DNA from: Ichthyophis bannanicus
Lineage: Eukaryota; Chordata; Amphibia; Gymnophiona; Ichthyophiidae
DNA length: 64,000 bases
NCBI GenBank assembly: GCA_033557465.1
Contig: CM066041.1
Span: 153,673,532-153,737,531 of the forward strand
Direction of reading: 5' to 3'
This document shows, in pieces, positions 31,715 to 41,891 of the stretch; the stretch's first letter is position 1; every line of letters begins with the position of its first letter. The notes under the pieces are model-generated. The model saw nothing but the letters and a program-made list of their open reading frames with translations, was not told where the DNA came from and did no database searches. The position numbers and the translations under genes were made by a program.

Positions 31715-34700
31715 ATGCCCTCTAGCTCTTAGTGTATCATCTGTGGCACCCGTAGGGGGGCCAGCGCGGAAACGGGCATCTGTCATCGCTGCGCCTCAGT
31801 TTCCCTCTCTATGGAACAGCAGTTGGAACATTCCATGGCCCCGGCTGCTCAGGGGGCGATTGTGGGGGAGGAGGGCGAAGCGGTGGTGGCAGGTCCTTCT
31901 GCTTCGTCTCTGTCAGTCGTACCCGGGATAGTCAGTGGGCAATTGGATCTGGGGGGCTCTTCCCCAATGCACGACTTCTCTCCGGATTTTGTCTTGCTGA
32001 TGCATCAAGCTTTTTGTCGCAGTCGGCAGGGGCAGCTGAGTGGTGCATTGCCTGTCGCTTCCTCGGGGGTGCGGTCACCGGTGGGGGACTGTGCGGCTTG
32101 GGGAGTAAAAGCCCCCAAGCGGTCGCGCCCGGCTGATCTCTCCCTTGCTGAAGCCGATTGGCAAGAATCGGAGGAGCTTGAGTTGGATATGGACGTGGAC
32201 ATGGATGAGTTAGAAGAGGGGGAGATTACTGAACCCAACGACCAAGCGCGGATCATTCGGGTGTTTCGAAAGGAAGAATTGCCGGCCCTGATTTCGGAAG
32301 CCCTGCAGACGCTCCGCTTGGCGGCGGAGCAACCGACGGAGGAAGAGGATGCTGCAGACCCCATCATTCAGGCGGTGCATCAGACACAGGTGGTTTTCCC
32401 TATTCACAAGGTGATTGATCAGATGATCCAGGCGGAGTGGGATACTCCCGAGTCCAGTCTTAAAGGGGTTCGGGTCATGAACAAGCTGTATCCCCTAGCG
32501 GACAAGGACAAGGAACGCTTCTGTTCCCCAAAGGTTGATGCAGCGGTGTCAGCGGTTACTAAGAAGACCACGATCCCGGTAGAAGGCAGTGCGACCTTGA
32601 AGGAAGCGCAAGACCGAAAGATGGATGGTTTGCTGAAGCAATCCTTTGAAGCGGACGCAGTAGCTTTGCAGGCTTCCATTTCTGGAGCTTGGATCACGCG
32701 AGCTTGCCTTCGTTGGGTCCAACACCTGAGGCAGTCGGCTTCCTTGGAGTGTGACGCAGTGCGGGAGCTTCAGCGCTTAGAATCGGGTTCGGCGTATCTA
32801 GCGGACGTGCACTACGACCTCATCAGAGCCTTGTCAAACAGTATGGGTTCCTTGGTAGCGGCGCGTAGGGCTCTTTGGCTGAAGAATTGGGCGGCTGATG
32901 GCTCTTCTAAGGCATGGCTAGGCAAGCTTCCGTTTCGGGGGAGGCTGCTGTTTGGTGAAGATTTGGAGAAGTTGGTTAAGGACCTGGGAGAGACTAAGGG
33001 AGGCCGGCTGCCGGAGGATAATTTATTTATTTATTTATAATCTTTTTTTATACCACGCTATTCAGCATCAGCGCGGTTTACAATAAACAATGAAAACACA
33101 CATTTCCAATAGTACTTTGTGTTTACATATGAACAGGAAGTTCAACTTGGCTAACAGGGGAACTATATACAATAAACAATAACAATATATACAATTCACA
33201 AACTGGTCATGTGCTCATTTTGGTTTCAGACAATGGAGATTTGGGTGGTTTCAGCAGTTGGTGCTGAGCTTCTATTGGTTTCCGGGTAATGCAGGAGGAA
33301 GAGGTAGTGTTTCAAGGCCTTCCTGAATTGGAGTATGTCTGGGATTGCTCGGATGTTGTGGGGGAGGTTATTCCAGATCATTGGTGCATAAAATTTGTAG
33401 GCCCTGTTGGATGTTGACTTGGTGCATTGAGTTATTGATCTTGGGACTATCAAGGTGTTTTGTGCTACTGACCTTCTATCCCTATTGTGGGGTGTCATCT
33501 GGATTAGATGCTGACGAGAGACCTTTGGTGGCTTTGAAAGTGAGTAGCAAGGTCTTAAATGTAAGTCTACCTTGTATCGGGAGCCAGTGGAGTTGTTTCA
33601 TAATGGGTGAGACATGGTCTTTCCTGGATGCTCCGTGTAGTACTCTTGCTGCGGTGTTCATTGCCATTTGCAGTGGGTTCAGTGTGGTTTGGGGGAGTCC
33701 TTGCAGTATTGCGTTCGCATAATCGAAATGCGAGATGATTAGTGCCTGATAGATAGTCCTGAAATCATTTGGCTCCAGCAGAGATCGCAGGTATCTAAGG
33801 GATCTAATTTTATGATATACTGCCCTTACAGTGTTACTTATATGCGCCTTCATATTCAGGTTCTGGTCTAGTGTGACGCCGAGATACCTGATCGCGGTTT
33901 TGATCTGGAGGTCTGCGTCCTTCACTTTTAGTACTGCCGGCGCAGTGAAATTACGGTTCCTTGTAATGAACATCACCTCCGTCTTCTTGTGTTGAATCCG
34001 GAGGTTTTGGGATTGTAGCCAATTGGATATTTCATTTATGCAGCATGTTATTGGTGAGAGGTCGGGGTTCTCTGTTGCAAAAGGCGTGTATAATAGCACA
34101 TCATCTGCATATATCATGCAGTTAACGTTGAAAGACCGGATCAGGTTGCAGATAGGCTGCATGTATATATTGAACAGCAGGGCGGAGAGGGAGGATCCTT
34201 GTGGGACACCTTGGCTTTGGTGGAATGGATCTGATGATGTGTCTCTGGATCGTACCTGCTGCCATCTGTCCGAGAGGTAGGACCTGCACCACTCAAGTGC
34301 TTTACCGGAGATTCCTTTCTCTTTGAGGCGTTCTAGGAGGCGCTCATGGCTCACGGAATCAAACGCTGCCGTGATGTCAAGGAAGACAAGGACAGACCCT
34401 TGGCGGGTATTGTCGATGCCTGATATTATGCTGCTGAAGAGCGTGGTAAGAAGGGTTTCAACCCCGTGGGCTTCTCTAAATCCGTGTTGGCATGGATCCA
34501 GTGGTGCATTGGAGTCAATGTGATCTTGTATTTGTCTCTGAACTTCCTGGATAAACCCAGGCGTGGTAAGTCGGCGCCGGCCTTTTGGGGACAGTATAGA
34601 GACTTTTGGAGATTTCGTTACCCCCGTTTTGCAGGGTCCCCGAGGGGACGATTTGCGTCTAGGTCCCAGAGCTTTCGTGGATTTCGGGGGCCAGTAGAGG

Positions 34701-34720
34701 ATTTGCGGCTGCATCCCCCG
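31715..34720 (+). pseudogene. DIRS-B1 Gag-like ORF, in frame with RT, interrupted by an L2-like LINE
   Basis: The ATG at 31,715 (MPSSS) is followed by an in-frame TAG at 31,730-31,732 and a C-x2-C-x12-C-x2-C cluster (CIIC, ICHRC) that B2 shares. The frame is then open to the LINE junction at 33,021. It passes an acidic block (about 32,180-32,330), the Gag core with FPIHKVIDQMIQAEW, and TTIPVEGSATLKEAQDRKMDGLL, then LESGSAYLADVHYDLIRALSNSM. Beyond the LINE (34,549) the same frame continues GKSAPAFWGQYRDF without a stop into RT. Gag and RT therefore appear to be one fused frame here, unlike DIRS-A. Function as a nucleocapsid-like protein is inferred. Confidence 0.8.
33022..34548 (-). mobile_element. 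L2-like LINE, 5' truncated, inside DIRS-B1
   Basis: Flanked by an exact 6-bp target duplication GGATAA (33,016-33,021 and 34,549-34,554). It reads on the minus strand with RT blocks CQHGFREAHGVETLLTTLF, catalytic FLDITAAFDSVSH, GVPQGSSLSALLFNIYMQPI, catalytic YADD, YLGVTLDQNLNMK, FDYANAILQGLP and HWLPI. The frame is open from 34,548 to about 33,490, then shifts for the last 90 residues. The 3' end is a hairpin region and a TAAA-type tail (33,022-33,040). It inserted after DIRS-B1 was in place. Confidence 0.92.
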
Positions 34721-36609
34721 CAGTCGCTCGAAAGCCACAAGGAAGGGCGGCGGGTCCCGGCAGAGATTCAACCACTCGGGGGTCGCCTTCGGGGTTTTCT
34801 CTCTGCCTGGGCCCACATTACGTTCGACCAGTGGGTTTTGGAGATCATCCGCAAGGGCTATGCCTTAGATCTCGCAACGCCGGTGTTGGACTCATTCGTC
34901 CTGTCCCCCTGCCGAAACCCTCAGAAAGCTTTCCAGGTACGGCAAACGGTAGACCGTCTACTTCAGTTGGCAGCGATCGTCCCCGTTCCGCCAGCAGAAT
35001 ACGGCTTAGGCCGTTATTCTATCTATTTCGTGGTGCCAAAGAAGGATGGCTCCCATTCTCGATCTCAAGGGCGTCAATCGCTGTCTTCGAGTGCCGCATT
35101 TTCAGATGGAGACGCTGCGATCCGTTATCGTCGCAGTTCGGCAGGGAGAGTTTTTGACATCTCTTGATCTCACTGAGGCTTACCTGCACATTCCCATCCG
35201 GGCGTCCCATCAGAGATTTCTACGTTTTGCTCTTCCCTGGGGGCATTACCAGTTTCAGGCTCTTCCCTTTGGTTTGGCTACGGCACCCCGCGCGTTCACC
35301 AAAGTAATGGTGGTGGTGGCGGCGGCCTTACGAAGAGAAGGGGTCTTGGTCCATCCGTACCTGGACGATTGGTTGATTCGAGCAAAGTCCCGAGCCGAGA
35401 GCCTAGCGGTCATGGCAAAGGAGTCCCTCGGATGGGTGGTCAATCCCCTCAAAAGTCGCCTGGTGCCCACACAGGTGCTCGAGTACCTGGGGGTGCTATT
35501 CGATACTCAGAAGGGCTCCGTGTTCCTGACAGAACGAAGGGCTCTGGCCCTACAGCGCCTGGTGCAGGACTTCCGCAAGCTCGCAGCACCGTCGGCAGGT
35601 GCTGGGGACGATGGCGGCAACTTTGGAGGTTGTTCCTTGGGCCAGGTTTCATATGCGATCGTTGCAGCGCGCCCTTCTTCGCCGCTGGTCCAATCAGTCC
35701 GACCCCTTGAGCAAACGGCTTCCTTGTCCGCCGCAGGTCCGGAGAGAGCTGCAGTGGTGGCTACAACCGTCTGCTTTGCGGGCGGGAATGCCCTTAGAGG
35801 AGCCGGAGTGGCTTCCGCTGTTGACGGATGCGAGTTTAGTGGGCTGGGGAGCCCATTGCGGAGTAGATTTTGCGCAGGGTCTCTGGTCACTGGAGGAGAG
35901 CATTTGGTCGATCAACCGTCTGGAACTGAGAGCGGTATTTCGGGCACTGCAGAACTTCGAGGCTCAGTTAACGGGGCAAGAGGTGCGGGTGCTGTCCGAC
36001 AATGCGGCGACCATAGCGTACATAAATCGACAGGGCGGCACCGGAAGTACGGCCCTGGAGGAAGAAGCCCGGAGTTTGTTTGGGTGGGTGGAGCCGCGAT
36101 TGCAAGTGATATCGGCGGCGCACATAGCCGGAAGAGACAACGTGATGGCGGATTTTCTCAGCACGGTGCAAGTGGATGCAGGGGAGTGGGAGCTGCATCC
36201 CACCGTCTTCGAGCAGTTAGTACACCGCTGGGAAATGCCAGTAATGGATCTCATGGCAACCTTCCACTCAGCCAAAGTGAGTCGGTTCTTCAGCAGACGA
36301 CGGGAACCCATGTCGGAAGGAATCGACGCTCTCATGCGGCCGTGGCCCTCGATGGGTCTTCTCTACGTCTTTCCTCCGTGGGCGCTTCTCGGTCGGGTGA
36401 TCCAGCGTATCGAGGCGCATCGTGGAAGAGTGCTGTTGATAGCGCCAGATTGGCCCAGACGTCCTTGGTATGCCGACCTGGTGCGTTTGCTCGACAGGGT
36501 TCCGTGGCGTCTCCCGTTGTCTCAGGGGCTGTTGATTCAGGGCCCACTCCTGATGCCGCGGGTGGAGAGATTCTCGCTTACGGCTTGGCAATTGAAAGGG
36601 CACGGCTAA
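34720..36609 (+). pseudogene. DIRS-B1 RT, RNase H and methyltransferase-like region (two frameshifts)
   Basis: The N-terminal part, GGRLRGFLSAWAHITFDQW and YSIYFVVPKKDGS, is in the gag frame to about 35,045. It then shifts to the frame with PILDLKGVNRCL, catalytic SLDLTEAYLHIPI, LPFGLATAPRAFTK and catalytic YLDDWLIRAKS (35,370). A shift near 35,600 leads to LLTDASLVGWGAHC, NRLELRAVFRAL and VLSDNAATIAYINRQGGTGS (RNase H). The C-terminal VMDLMATFHSAKVSRFFSRR, YVFPPWALL and IAPDWPRRPWYADLVRLL is the DIRS methyltransferase-like domain. The stop is at 36,609. Alignment with B2 and DIRS-A supports the domain order. Confidence 0.87.
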
Positions 36610-37647
36610 AGAAAAAAGGTTATTCCAAGTCTGTGGTTGCGACCTTGCTACAGGCGCGTAAACGTTCCACTTCGCTCGCGTATGTCCGCGTCTGGCGCAT
36701 TTTCGAGGACTGGTGTTCCAGGCGTCAGATCCAGGCTGACACGGCCTCTGTTCCGGTGGTGCTTGACTTTTTGCAAGACGGTTTCGATAAGGGTCTGGCC
36801 GCTAGCTCCTTGCGCGTGCAGCTGGCGGCTCTAGCCTGCTACAGAGGCAAAGTGCACGGTGTAGCTCTAGGGACGCACGTCGATGTGGGGAGTTTTCTTA
36901 AGGCGGTGTCCAGGTTACGTCCGGCTCGTCGTCTTACGGTCCCTCCGTGGGATCTCAACTTGGTGCTGCGTGCGCTGAGTAGGGCTCCGTTCGAGCCTTT
37001 ATCGCAAGCCTCGGTAAAGGATTTGACTCTGAAAGTTGTGTTTTTGGTGGCCATCTGTTCAGCTCGGCGTATTTCGGAGCTTCAGGCGCTTTCATGTAGG
37101 GAACCCTTTCTCTCTTTTTCCTCGCAAAAGGTGGTTCTCCAACCGGTGCCTTCCTTCCTTCCTAAGGTGTCTTCTGCCTTTTCATGTGAATCAGGTGGTT
37201 TCTCTACCCGTCTTGCGTGCGGCGGGGGAACAGGCTTCGGACTGGGGGCTTAGTCGCTTAGACATCAGGAGAGTATTGTGCCGTTATTTGTCAGTCACCG
37301 ACTCCTTCCGCAAGTCAGATCGGTTGTTTGTCTTGTTTGGGGGTCCCAGGAAAGGAGAGGCTGCGGCGAAAACCTCTATCTCCCGGTGGATTAAGGAGGC
37401 GATCGTTTCTGCCTATTTGCTGCAGGGTCGCTCTGCTCCGATGGGTCTCAGGGCTCATTCGACTAGAGCGCAGGCGGCGTCCTGGGCGGAGTACAGTTTG
37501 GTGCTGCCGCTGGAAATCTGTAAGGCGGCGACTTGGTCGTCTTTGCATACGTTCAGCAAGCACTATCGGCTTGATGTTCTGGCGGCGAGGGATGCCTGTT
37601 TTGGTTTGGCGGTCTTGCGTGCCGGCTGGCAGGGTCCCTCCCGTTAG
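36570..37647 (+). pseudogene. DIRS-B1 tyrosine recombinase (one frameshift)
   Basis: Starts in a frame overlapping the pol end (ARLKKKGYSKSVV). The core-binding part includes LAYVRVWRIFEDWC and SLRVQLAALACYRGKV. The catalytic part has the first Arg in CSARRISELQALS. After a shift near 37,165 come the His-x-x-Arg of AHSTRAQAASWAEY and the Tyr of TFSKHYRLD, with a stop at 37,647. These are the complete R, HxxR, Y signatures of tyrosine recombinases. It would join circular cDNA to the genome if the frame were whole. Confidence 0.87.
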
Positions 37648-37663
37648 TGCTGCTCTGTTACAT

Positions 37664-37757
37664 CCCATTGGTGGAGGACTAAGCTGGAGGAACGATAAGG
37701 AAATAGTAATTACACTTACCTGGTAATTGTAGTTCCTTGAGTGACGACAGCTTAGTC
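37664..37757 (+). repeat. DIRS-B1 internal complementary region
   Basis: An inverted copy of the joined element ends. GGAGGAACGATAAGG is the complement of the left end, and AAATAGTAATTACACTTACC that of the right end. It fixes both termini of the family. Confidence 0.88.
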
Positions 37758-37824
37758 TTCATCTCCGCCCTTGGGTGTCTGTTTTGGCACGGCACGCGTT
37801 CAATCTGGGGAGCTGTTGGTACAG

Positions 37825-37896
37825 GTGAGTATGTCCGGTTTACCACCAACCCTTCCATTCCGTCTAACTAATTTGTCTGTTCCTTTTCTCTCGCAG
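37825..37896 (+). promoter_or_regulatory. Candidate 72-nt spliceosomal intron in DIRS-B1 3' region
   Basis: TACAG/GTGAGT opens and a pyrimidine run plus TCGCAG/G closes the segment. CTAAC at 37,864-37,868 lies 28 bases before the acceptor as a branch-point candidate. B2 has an equally placed 69-nt version with a different body. Splicing is inferred from signals only. Confidence 0.5.
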
Positions 37897-38028
37897 GCTG
37901 TCTCTGGCTCGGCAGGCGGGGGGCACGGGACAGACCGACCTTCAAGATGACTCTATATGTACTTTTTGCGAAGTATTTCCATTTCACATTTGTTCATAAG
38001 TTTACGATAGTTTTATGCGGTTGGCTAC

Positions 38029-39291
38029 TGTGATGAAGTAGCCCCATTCTCTACCTTAAAAGCACCAGATTCACGGCATTTTAGTCCTGAAGCTGACAGG
38101 GAAACAGACCATGTGAGCAGCTGTTGTCAGGGACAACAGAAACAAATGCAGCCACGAGGTCTGAAAAAACACTCAGCTGAGAGGAATTCCCTAGTTCCTG
38201 ACTGCGTGCACCTGAGAAGGGGAAGAGCTTACAGCCCTTATAAGGACAGTGCAGGGAACACAGGGTTGGAACGAGAAGAGGAAGGAGAACTGGCAGAACA
38301 GCGTGAGCAGTGTAAGCAGAGAGAACAGGCTGTCTTACCTGAAGCAGCTGGCCGAGAGGAAGCAGGAGGAGTTTCTTACTTTGACCTAGGAAGTGAGTCA
38401 GAGACAGGAAGGATTCACCCAAGTAACTACCCAGAGTCCTACAGGAGGAAGCAGCTAGCAAGAGCAGAGAACAGGTGTGACTGGTCTGCTGATTGCAAAC
38501 ACTTTGGAACACGGAGGCTACGTTCCAGCCGGAGTGAGTGGAAACCAAAGACAAAACTGTATGTATCAGGAAGCTGTGACCTGAGGAATGATTATAGTGG
38601 GAAGATAAAAGTGGTGAATGATAGAAATTCCTACAGTGTGAATGCAGAGCAGCCTCATGCAGGAAGTCTAAGGTGGGGGCAGGGCTGTAACTCCCCATCG
38701 AGAGATTTAAGCAGAGAGCTGAGCAAGGAGCCAGTGAAACCTCCAGAGAGGGTAAAAGGATATTATCTATCCCAAGCTGAGGATAGAAATAAAGAGAGAC
38801 ACTGTGACGGCACGGCACAGGGGAATTTCCAAGCCTACTTTAATAAGGAGGGTTTTGAATGCGTGCAAGAACCAATGATAATTGACACAGTGAGTGTTCG
38901 TCCGGCTGTGACCCAATGGACTGTACATTGATTTCGTCGCATAAGATAATGTCCTTATGCTAGTCAGAGCTGAGCATAGTGTTAAGAGAAAATACTACAA
39001 CTGATAAAATGCTGATTTCCACACAGTGAGACTGTGTGCTGCTGTTGAATGCATAACGTTATTACTTACTTTGAAGCAAGAAGAAATTGTTCTAATATTC
39101 TTTATGTTTTTGCCAGAGCACATGGCTTATTTCCTTTAAGTACTTGTGTTTTGTTTGTTATTTGAATAATCCGACCCCGGGAGGGGAATAAATCCTAATT
39201 TGCCTTTACCACTTGAGGCGTGCAACTACTTTCATTGCCATCAGGCGCAGCCCTGCTAGCCAGGAGGCAGTCTGCCCACCTGGTGGTGACA
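38029..39291 (+). mobile_element. Solo-LTR-like insertion in DIRS-B1 (1,263 bp)
   Basis: The insert begins TGTGATG, ends GGTGACA and is flanked by a 4-bp duplication CTAC (38,025-38,028 and 39,292-39,295). Without it the DIRS sequence resembles the matching stretch of B2. TG...CA ends with a 4-bp duplication are typical of retroviral LTRs. AATAAA at 39,187-39,192 lies 99 bases before the end, as expected for an R-U5 segment in plus orientation. No internal proviral sequence remains. It carries a long ORF (38,113-38,931). Confidence 0.75.
38113..38931 (+). CDS. Open frame of 272 codons inside the LTR-like insert
   Basis: Begins 84 bases into the putative U3. The product is highly charged, rich in Glu, Arg, Lys and Ser, with an EREEEGELAEQREQCKQREQ stretch that could be coiled, and has no membrane segment or domain I know. 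The strand is purine-rich and T-poor, which lowers stop frequency, so a chance open frame is a serious alternative. Another LTR-like insert at 45,026-46,532 has a similar-sized sense ORF in the same relative place. I do not assign a function. Confidence 0.35.
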   Translation: MSSCCQGQQKQMQPRGLKKHSAERNSLVPDCVHLRRGRAYSPYKDSAGNTGLEREEEGELAEQREQCKQREQAVLPEAAGREEAGGVSYFDLGSESETGRIHPSNYPESYRRKQLARAENRCDWSADCKHFGTRRLRSSRSEWKPKTKLYVSGSCDLRNDYSGKIKVVNDRNSYSVNAEQPHAGSLRWGQGCNSPSRDLSRELSKEPVKPPERVKGYYLSQAEDRNKERHCDGTAQGNFQAYFNKEGFECVQEPMIIDTVSVRPAVTQWTVH

Positions 39292-39339
39292 CTACTTATT
39301 TGTTGCTCTTTTGAGTCTGCTTTGTCAATAGTTCACTGA

Positions 39340-39494
39340 AGCTGAAAGGGAATGCCAGCACACTACTTACAGGAATGCCAAGTTTTGATTGGTCCAGTCT
39401 CCAAGCTGCAGGAGGAGGTGCACTACCCATTGGTGGAGGACTAAGCTGTCGTCACTCAAGAACTACAATTACCAGGTAAGTGTAATTACTATTT
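39340..39494 (-). repeat. DIRS-B1 right inverted terminal repeat
   Basis: Pairs with 30,598-30,720. The outer extension ends ACCAGGTAAGTGTAATTAC plus TATTT, with a perfect CAG/GTAAGT donor-like motif at 39,473-39,481, 19 bases from the end. Confidence 0.87.
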
Positions 39495-39867
39495 GTTTAT
39501 TACAAAGCTAGCTGTGATGTGCTGCTAGGATGGTGCTGAGTTTTTAGTGCCGTGGCCTGCACTGAAACTGCATGCTAACCCCTGCCCTGGTAGCATGGTT
39601 TAATAAACATGCCCCTAATTGTACCTTTCCCTCAAGGGAACATACTGGTTCAGTGTTCAGGTTGACAAGAAGAAGAATGCCCTGACACACAGAATTACAG
39701 TTGCTTACAATTTTTCAACTGACTTGGAAATTATTATTATTATTTGTGTAGCTCTACCAGATGTATAGCTCTACCATATGTACACAGATGGTCTCTGCTT
39801 CCTGAAGCTTACAGTCTAATAAAAACAGACTGATAGACCATGGAGCAGCGGGTGACAAGGATTCAAA
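39495..39867. other. Interval between DIRS-B1 and the next LINE
   Basis: No gene. It contains a decayed relative of the 25,866 repeat (39,728-39,830) with an ATT microsatellite head and ACAGTCTAATA core, and a short GC-richer repeat-like segment at 39,540-39,620. Confidence 0.45.
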
Positions 39868-40892
39868 TTTATTTATTTTTATTTATTTTATTTAACATTT
39901 CTTATATACCGCGCTATTTCTCATCAGTGCGGTTTACATCGAACAATAAACACTTGGACATACAGATTTTGTCCTACGTTTACATAAAACAGGGTTTTAA
40001 ACATGGACTTAACTGGGGAAACTATATACATATGAAATTTATGCTACAAGAGATTAACAGGTTGAACTCATAACGGGTTTTACAGAGAGAATTTGATTAC
40101 TGCGTGTTTGTACTCTCTTGGTCATGAAGAGTTAAAGTTCTGTAGTATCATATGGTGTACATTCAGAATGTAGTTTTAGTGTGCATATTTTCACTGTTGA
40201 CATGATTGAGTGAGTGTGTGGGTGGAGGGGGAATCGTCGAGCTGAGTGAGTGTGTGGGTAGAAGGGGAGTCATCGAGCTGTGTAAAGTGCATGAGGAACA
40301 AGTGATGTTGGAGGGCCTTTCTAAATTGAGTGAGGTCCCCGATTGCTCTTATGCTAGAAGGGAGTTTGTTCCAACACCTGGGGGCATAGCTTGTAAATGC
40401 TCTATTGGTGGTTGATTGGTTAAGTTTCATAGATCCACTTGGTATAACTAGAGTATTTTCCACGATTGCTCTTCTGGATCTGTTGTTGGGGGTGTGAATG
40501 AGCAGATCAGCAATTGAGGAGGGTGATGTTTTATTGAATGCTTTAAAGGTGATGAGGAGGACCTTATAAGTGATTCTGCAGCTTATTGGGAGCCAGTGAA
40601 GCTCTTTTAATATAGGTGAGATGTGGTCTTTTCTAGATACTCCGCAGAGGACACGAGCTGCTGCGTTCATGGCTATTTGTAGCGGGTTCAGGGTATTTTT
40701 TGGGAGGCCATGTAGTATTATATTGGCGTAGTCAAAATGCAGTGTGACTAGGGCCTGGAAAATAGTTCGGAAGTCATCAATTTCCATCATGGGTCTCAGT
40801 TGGCGGAGGGTTTTGATTTTGAAGTAAATAGATCTTACTGTGCACTTGATGTGATCTTTGAAGTTCAAATGTTGGTCTAATATTACCCTTAG
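39868..40892 (-). mobile_element. L2-like LINE, 5' truncated
   Basis: The 3' end lies at the left: TTTATTTATT tail, then ACCGCGCTATTTCTCATCAG and GTGCGGTTTACATCGAAC. The ORF2 C-terminus at 40,868-40,191 reads KTLRQLRPMMEIDDFRTIFQ, HFDYANIILHGLPKNTLNPL, HISPILKELHWLPI and AFTSYAPRCWNKLPSSIRA, with an eight-residue duplicated tail (TQLDDSPSTHTL twice). The RT catalytic region is absent. Its 5' end abuts the truncated left ITR of DIRS-B2, so this insertion or an associated deletion removed the outer end of that element. Confidence 0.88.
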
Positions 40893-40961
40893 AGACTGGG
40901 CATGTCACAAAAAAGTGACATCACTGGCTGTAGTCTGCTGGCCTCTCCCATCATCCCCAGT
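40893..40961 (+). repeat. DIRS-B2 left ITR remnant
   Basis: AGACTGGGCATGTCACAAAA and the following bases are the reverse complement of about 48,150-48,220, including an ATGTCAC-A6-GTGACAT hairpin. The part that should precede it is absent. Confidence 0.75.
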
Positions 40962-41891
40962 GTGTCCAGTTTCCATGCAGCAGGAGGACGTAGTGAACCT
41001 AAGTGCTGGGCTCACTTGAGAACAGAAAAGGAGCAGTTAGATTAGGTTTTGCTAGTTTTGGGTTACTTTGTCCCTCTTTATATTTTGAATATTTTGGGGG
41101 GGCTGTATCTTGAAAAAAAAAAAAAGAGTGCTGTTTTCTTGTGCCTGGTCTGGCTGGTCTGTCAATCTCTATTTTCCCCTTTCCAGCTCACTACCGGCGC
41201 AGATTTCTCCTCCCTGGTCAGTTCGGGGGAGAGCTGAGCAGCAAAGTCAGTCAGTTCGGACTTTGGCAGCACGGAGCTGCTGCGACTCTGCAGTCTGGCT
41301 GTATTTTGTGGCCGGAAGCCTGCCCGTCGGCTCCCCGCTCATCAGCCGAGCAGAGCTGCATAGGCTGCAGCACCGCGATAGTGGGAGCGCGGAGCTCGTC
41401 GGGTGACTTGGTGCAGTGAGTATAGGCAACAGGGCTGGATTTTGAGTGGGGAGATGGCTGCAGACGCGCCAAACGGGGACCGGCGATTTTGGCGCCTTTT
41501 TTCTGCCTCTGACAGGCAGCGACGGCCATTTTCTACGCGTGCCTTCTACATGCAGGCAGCTGAATTCTGCGGCACACAATTCGATCCAATTCAGTTTTTG
41601 GATGCAGTTTCTCTTTCTGGAGTCCTTAATTCTTGCTCTGCCTTTACTTTAATTTCTTTTGAGTTGCCTTTATGTTGATTTTGGTGATAGTAGTGAATAC
41701 TGCATTTCTCTTGGAGCTCTTGGGCCAGATCAAGTTGGCTTCCTGAATCAGGTGGCAGAACCACTTCTTATGTGGTACAGGTCAGAGTTCTATTGGTTGA
41801 CCGCCTTGGCTGTTTTTTGTTTTTTTTTTAAAAGAGAATATTTAAAGAATAATTGGAGGATAATTTAAGCAAAAATAAAATTAAAGAGGCA

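Larger units (their letters stand above)
30598..39494 (+). mobile_element. DIRS1-type retrotransposon, family B copy 1 (DIRS-B1)
   Basis: An 8.9-kb locus that is about 6.1 kb without its two insertions, an L2-like LINE (33,022-34,548) and an LTR-like insert (38,029-39,291). It has ITRs at 30,598-30,720 and 39,340-39,494 that are almost exact reverse complements, an ICR at 37,664-37,757, and gag, RT-RNase H-MT and recombinase reading frames in order. It is clearly a different family from DIRS-A and the same family as B2. Frameshifts near 35,045, 35,600 and 37,165 and an early stop inactivate it. Confidence 0.9.
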
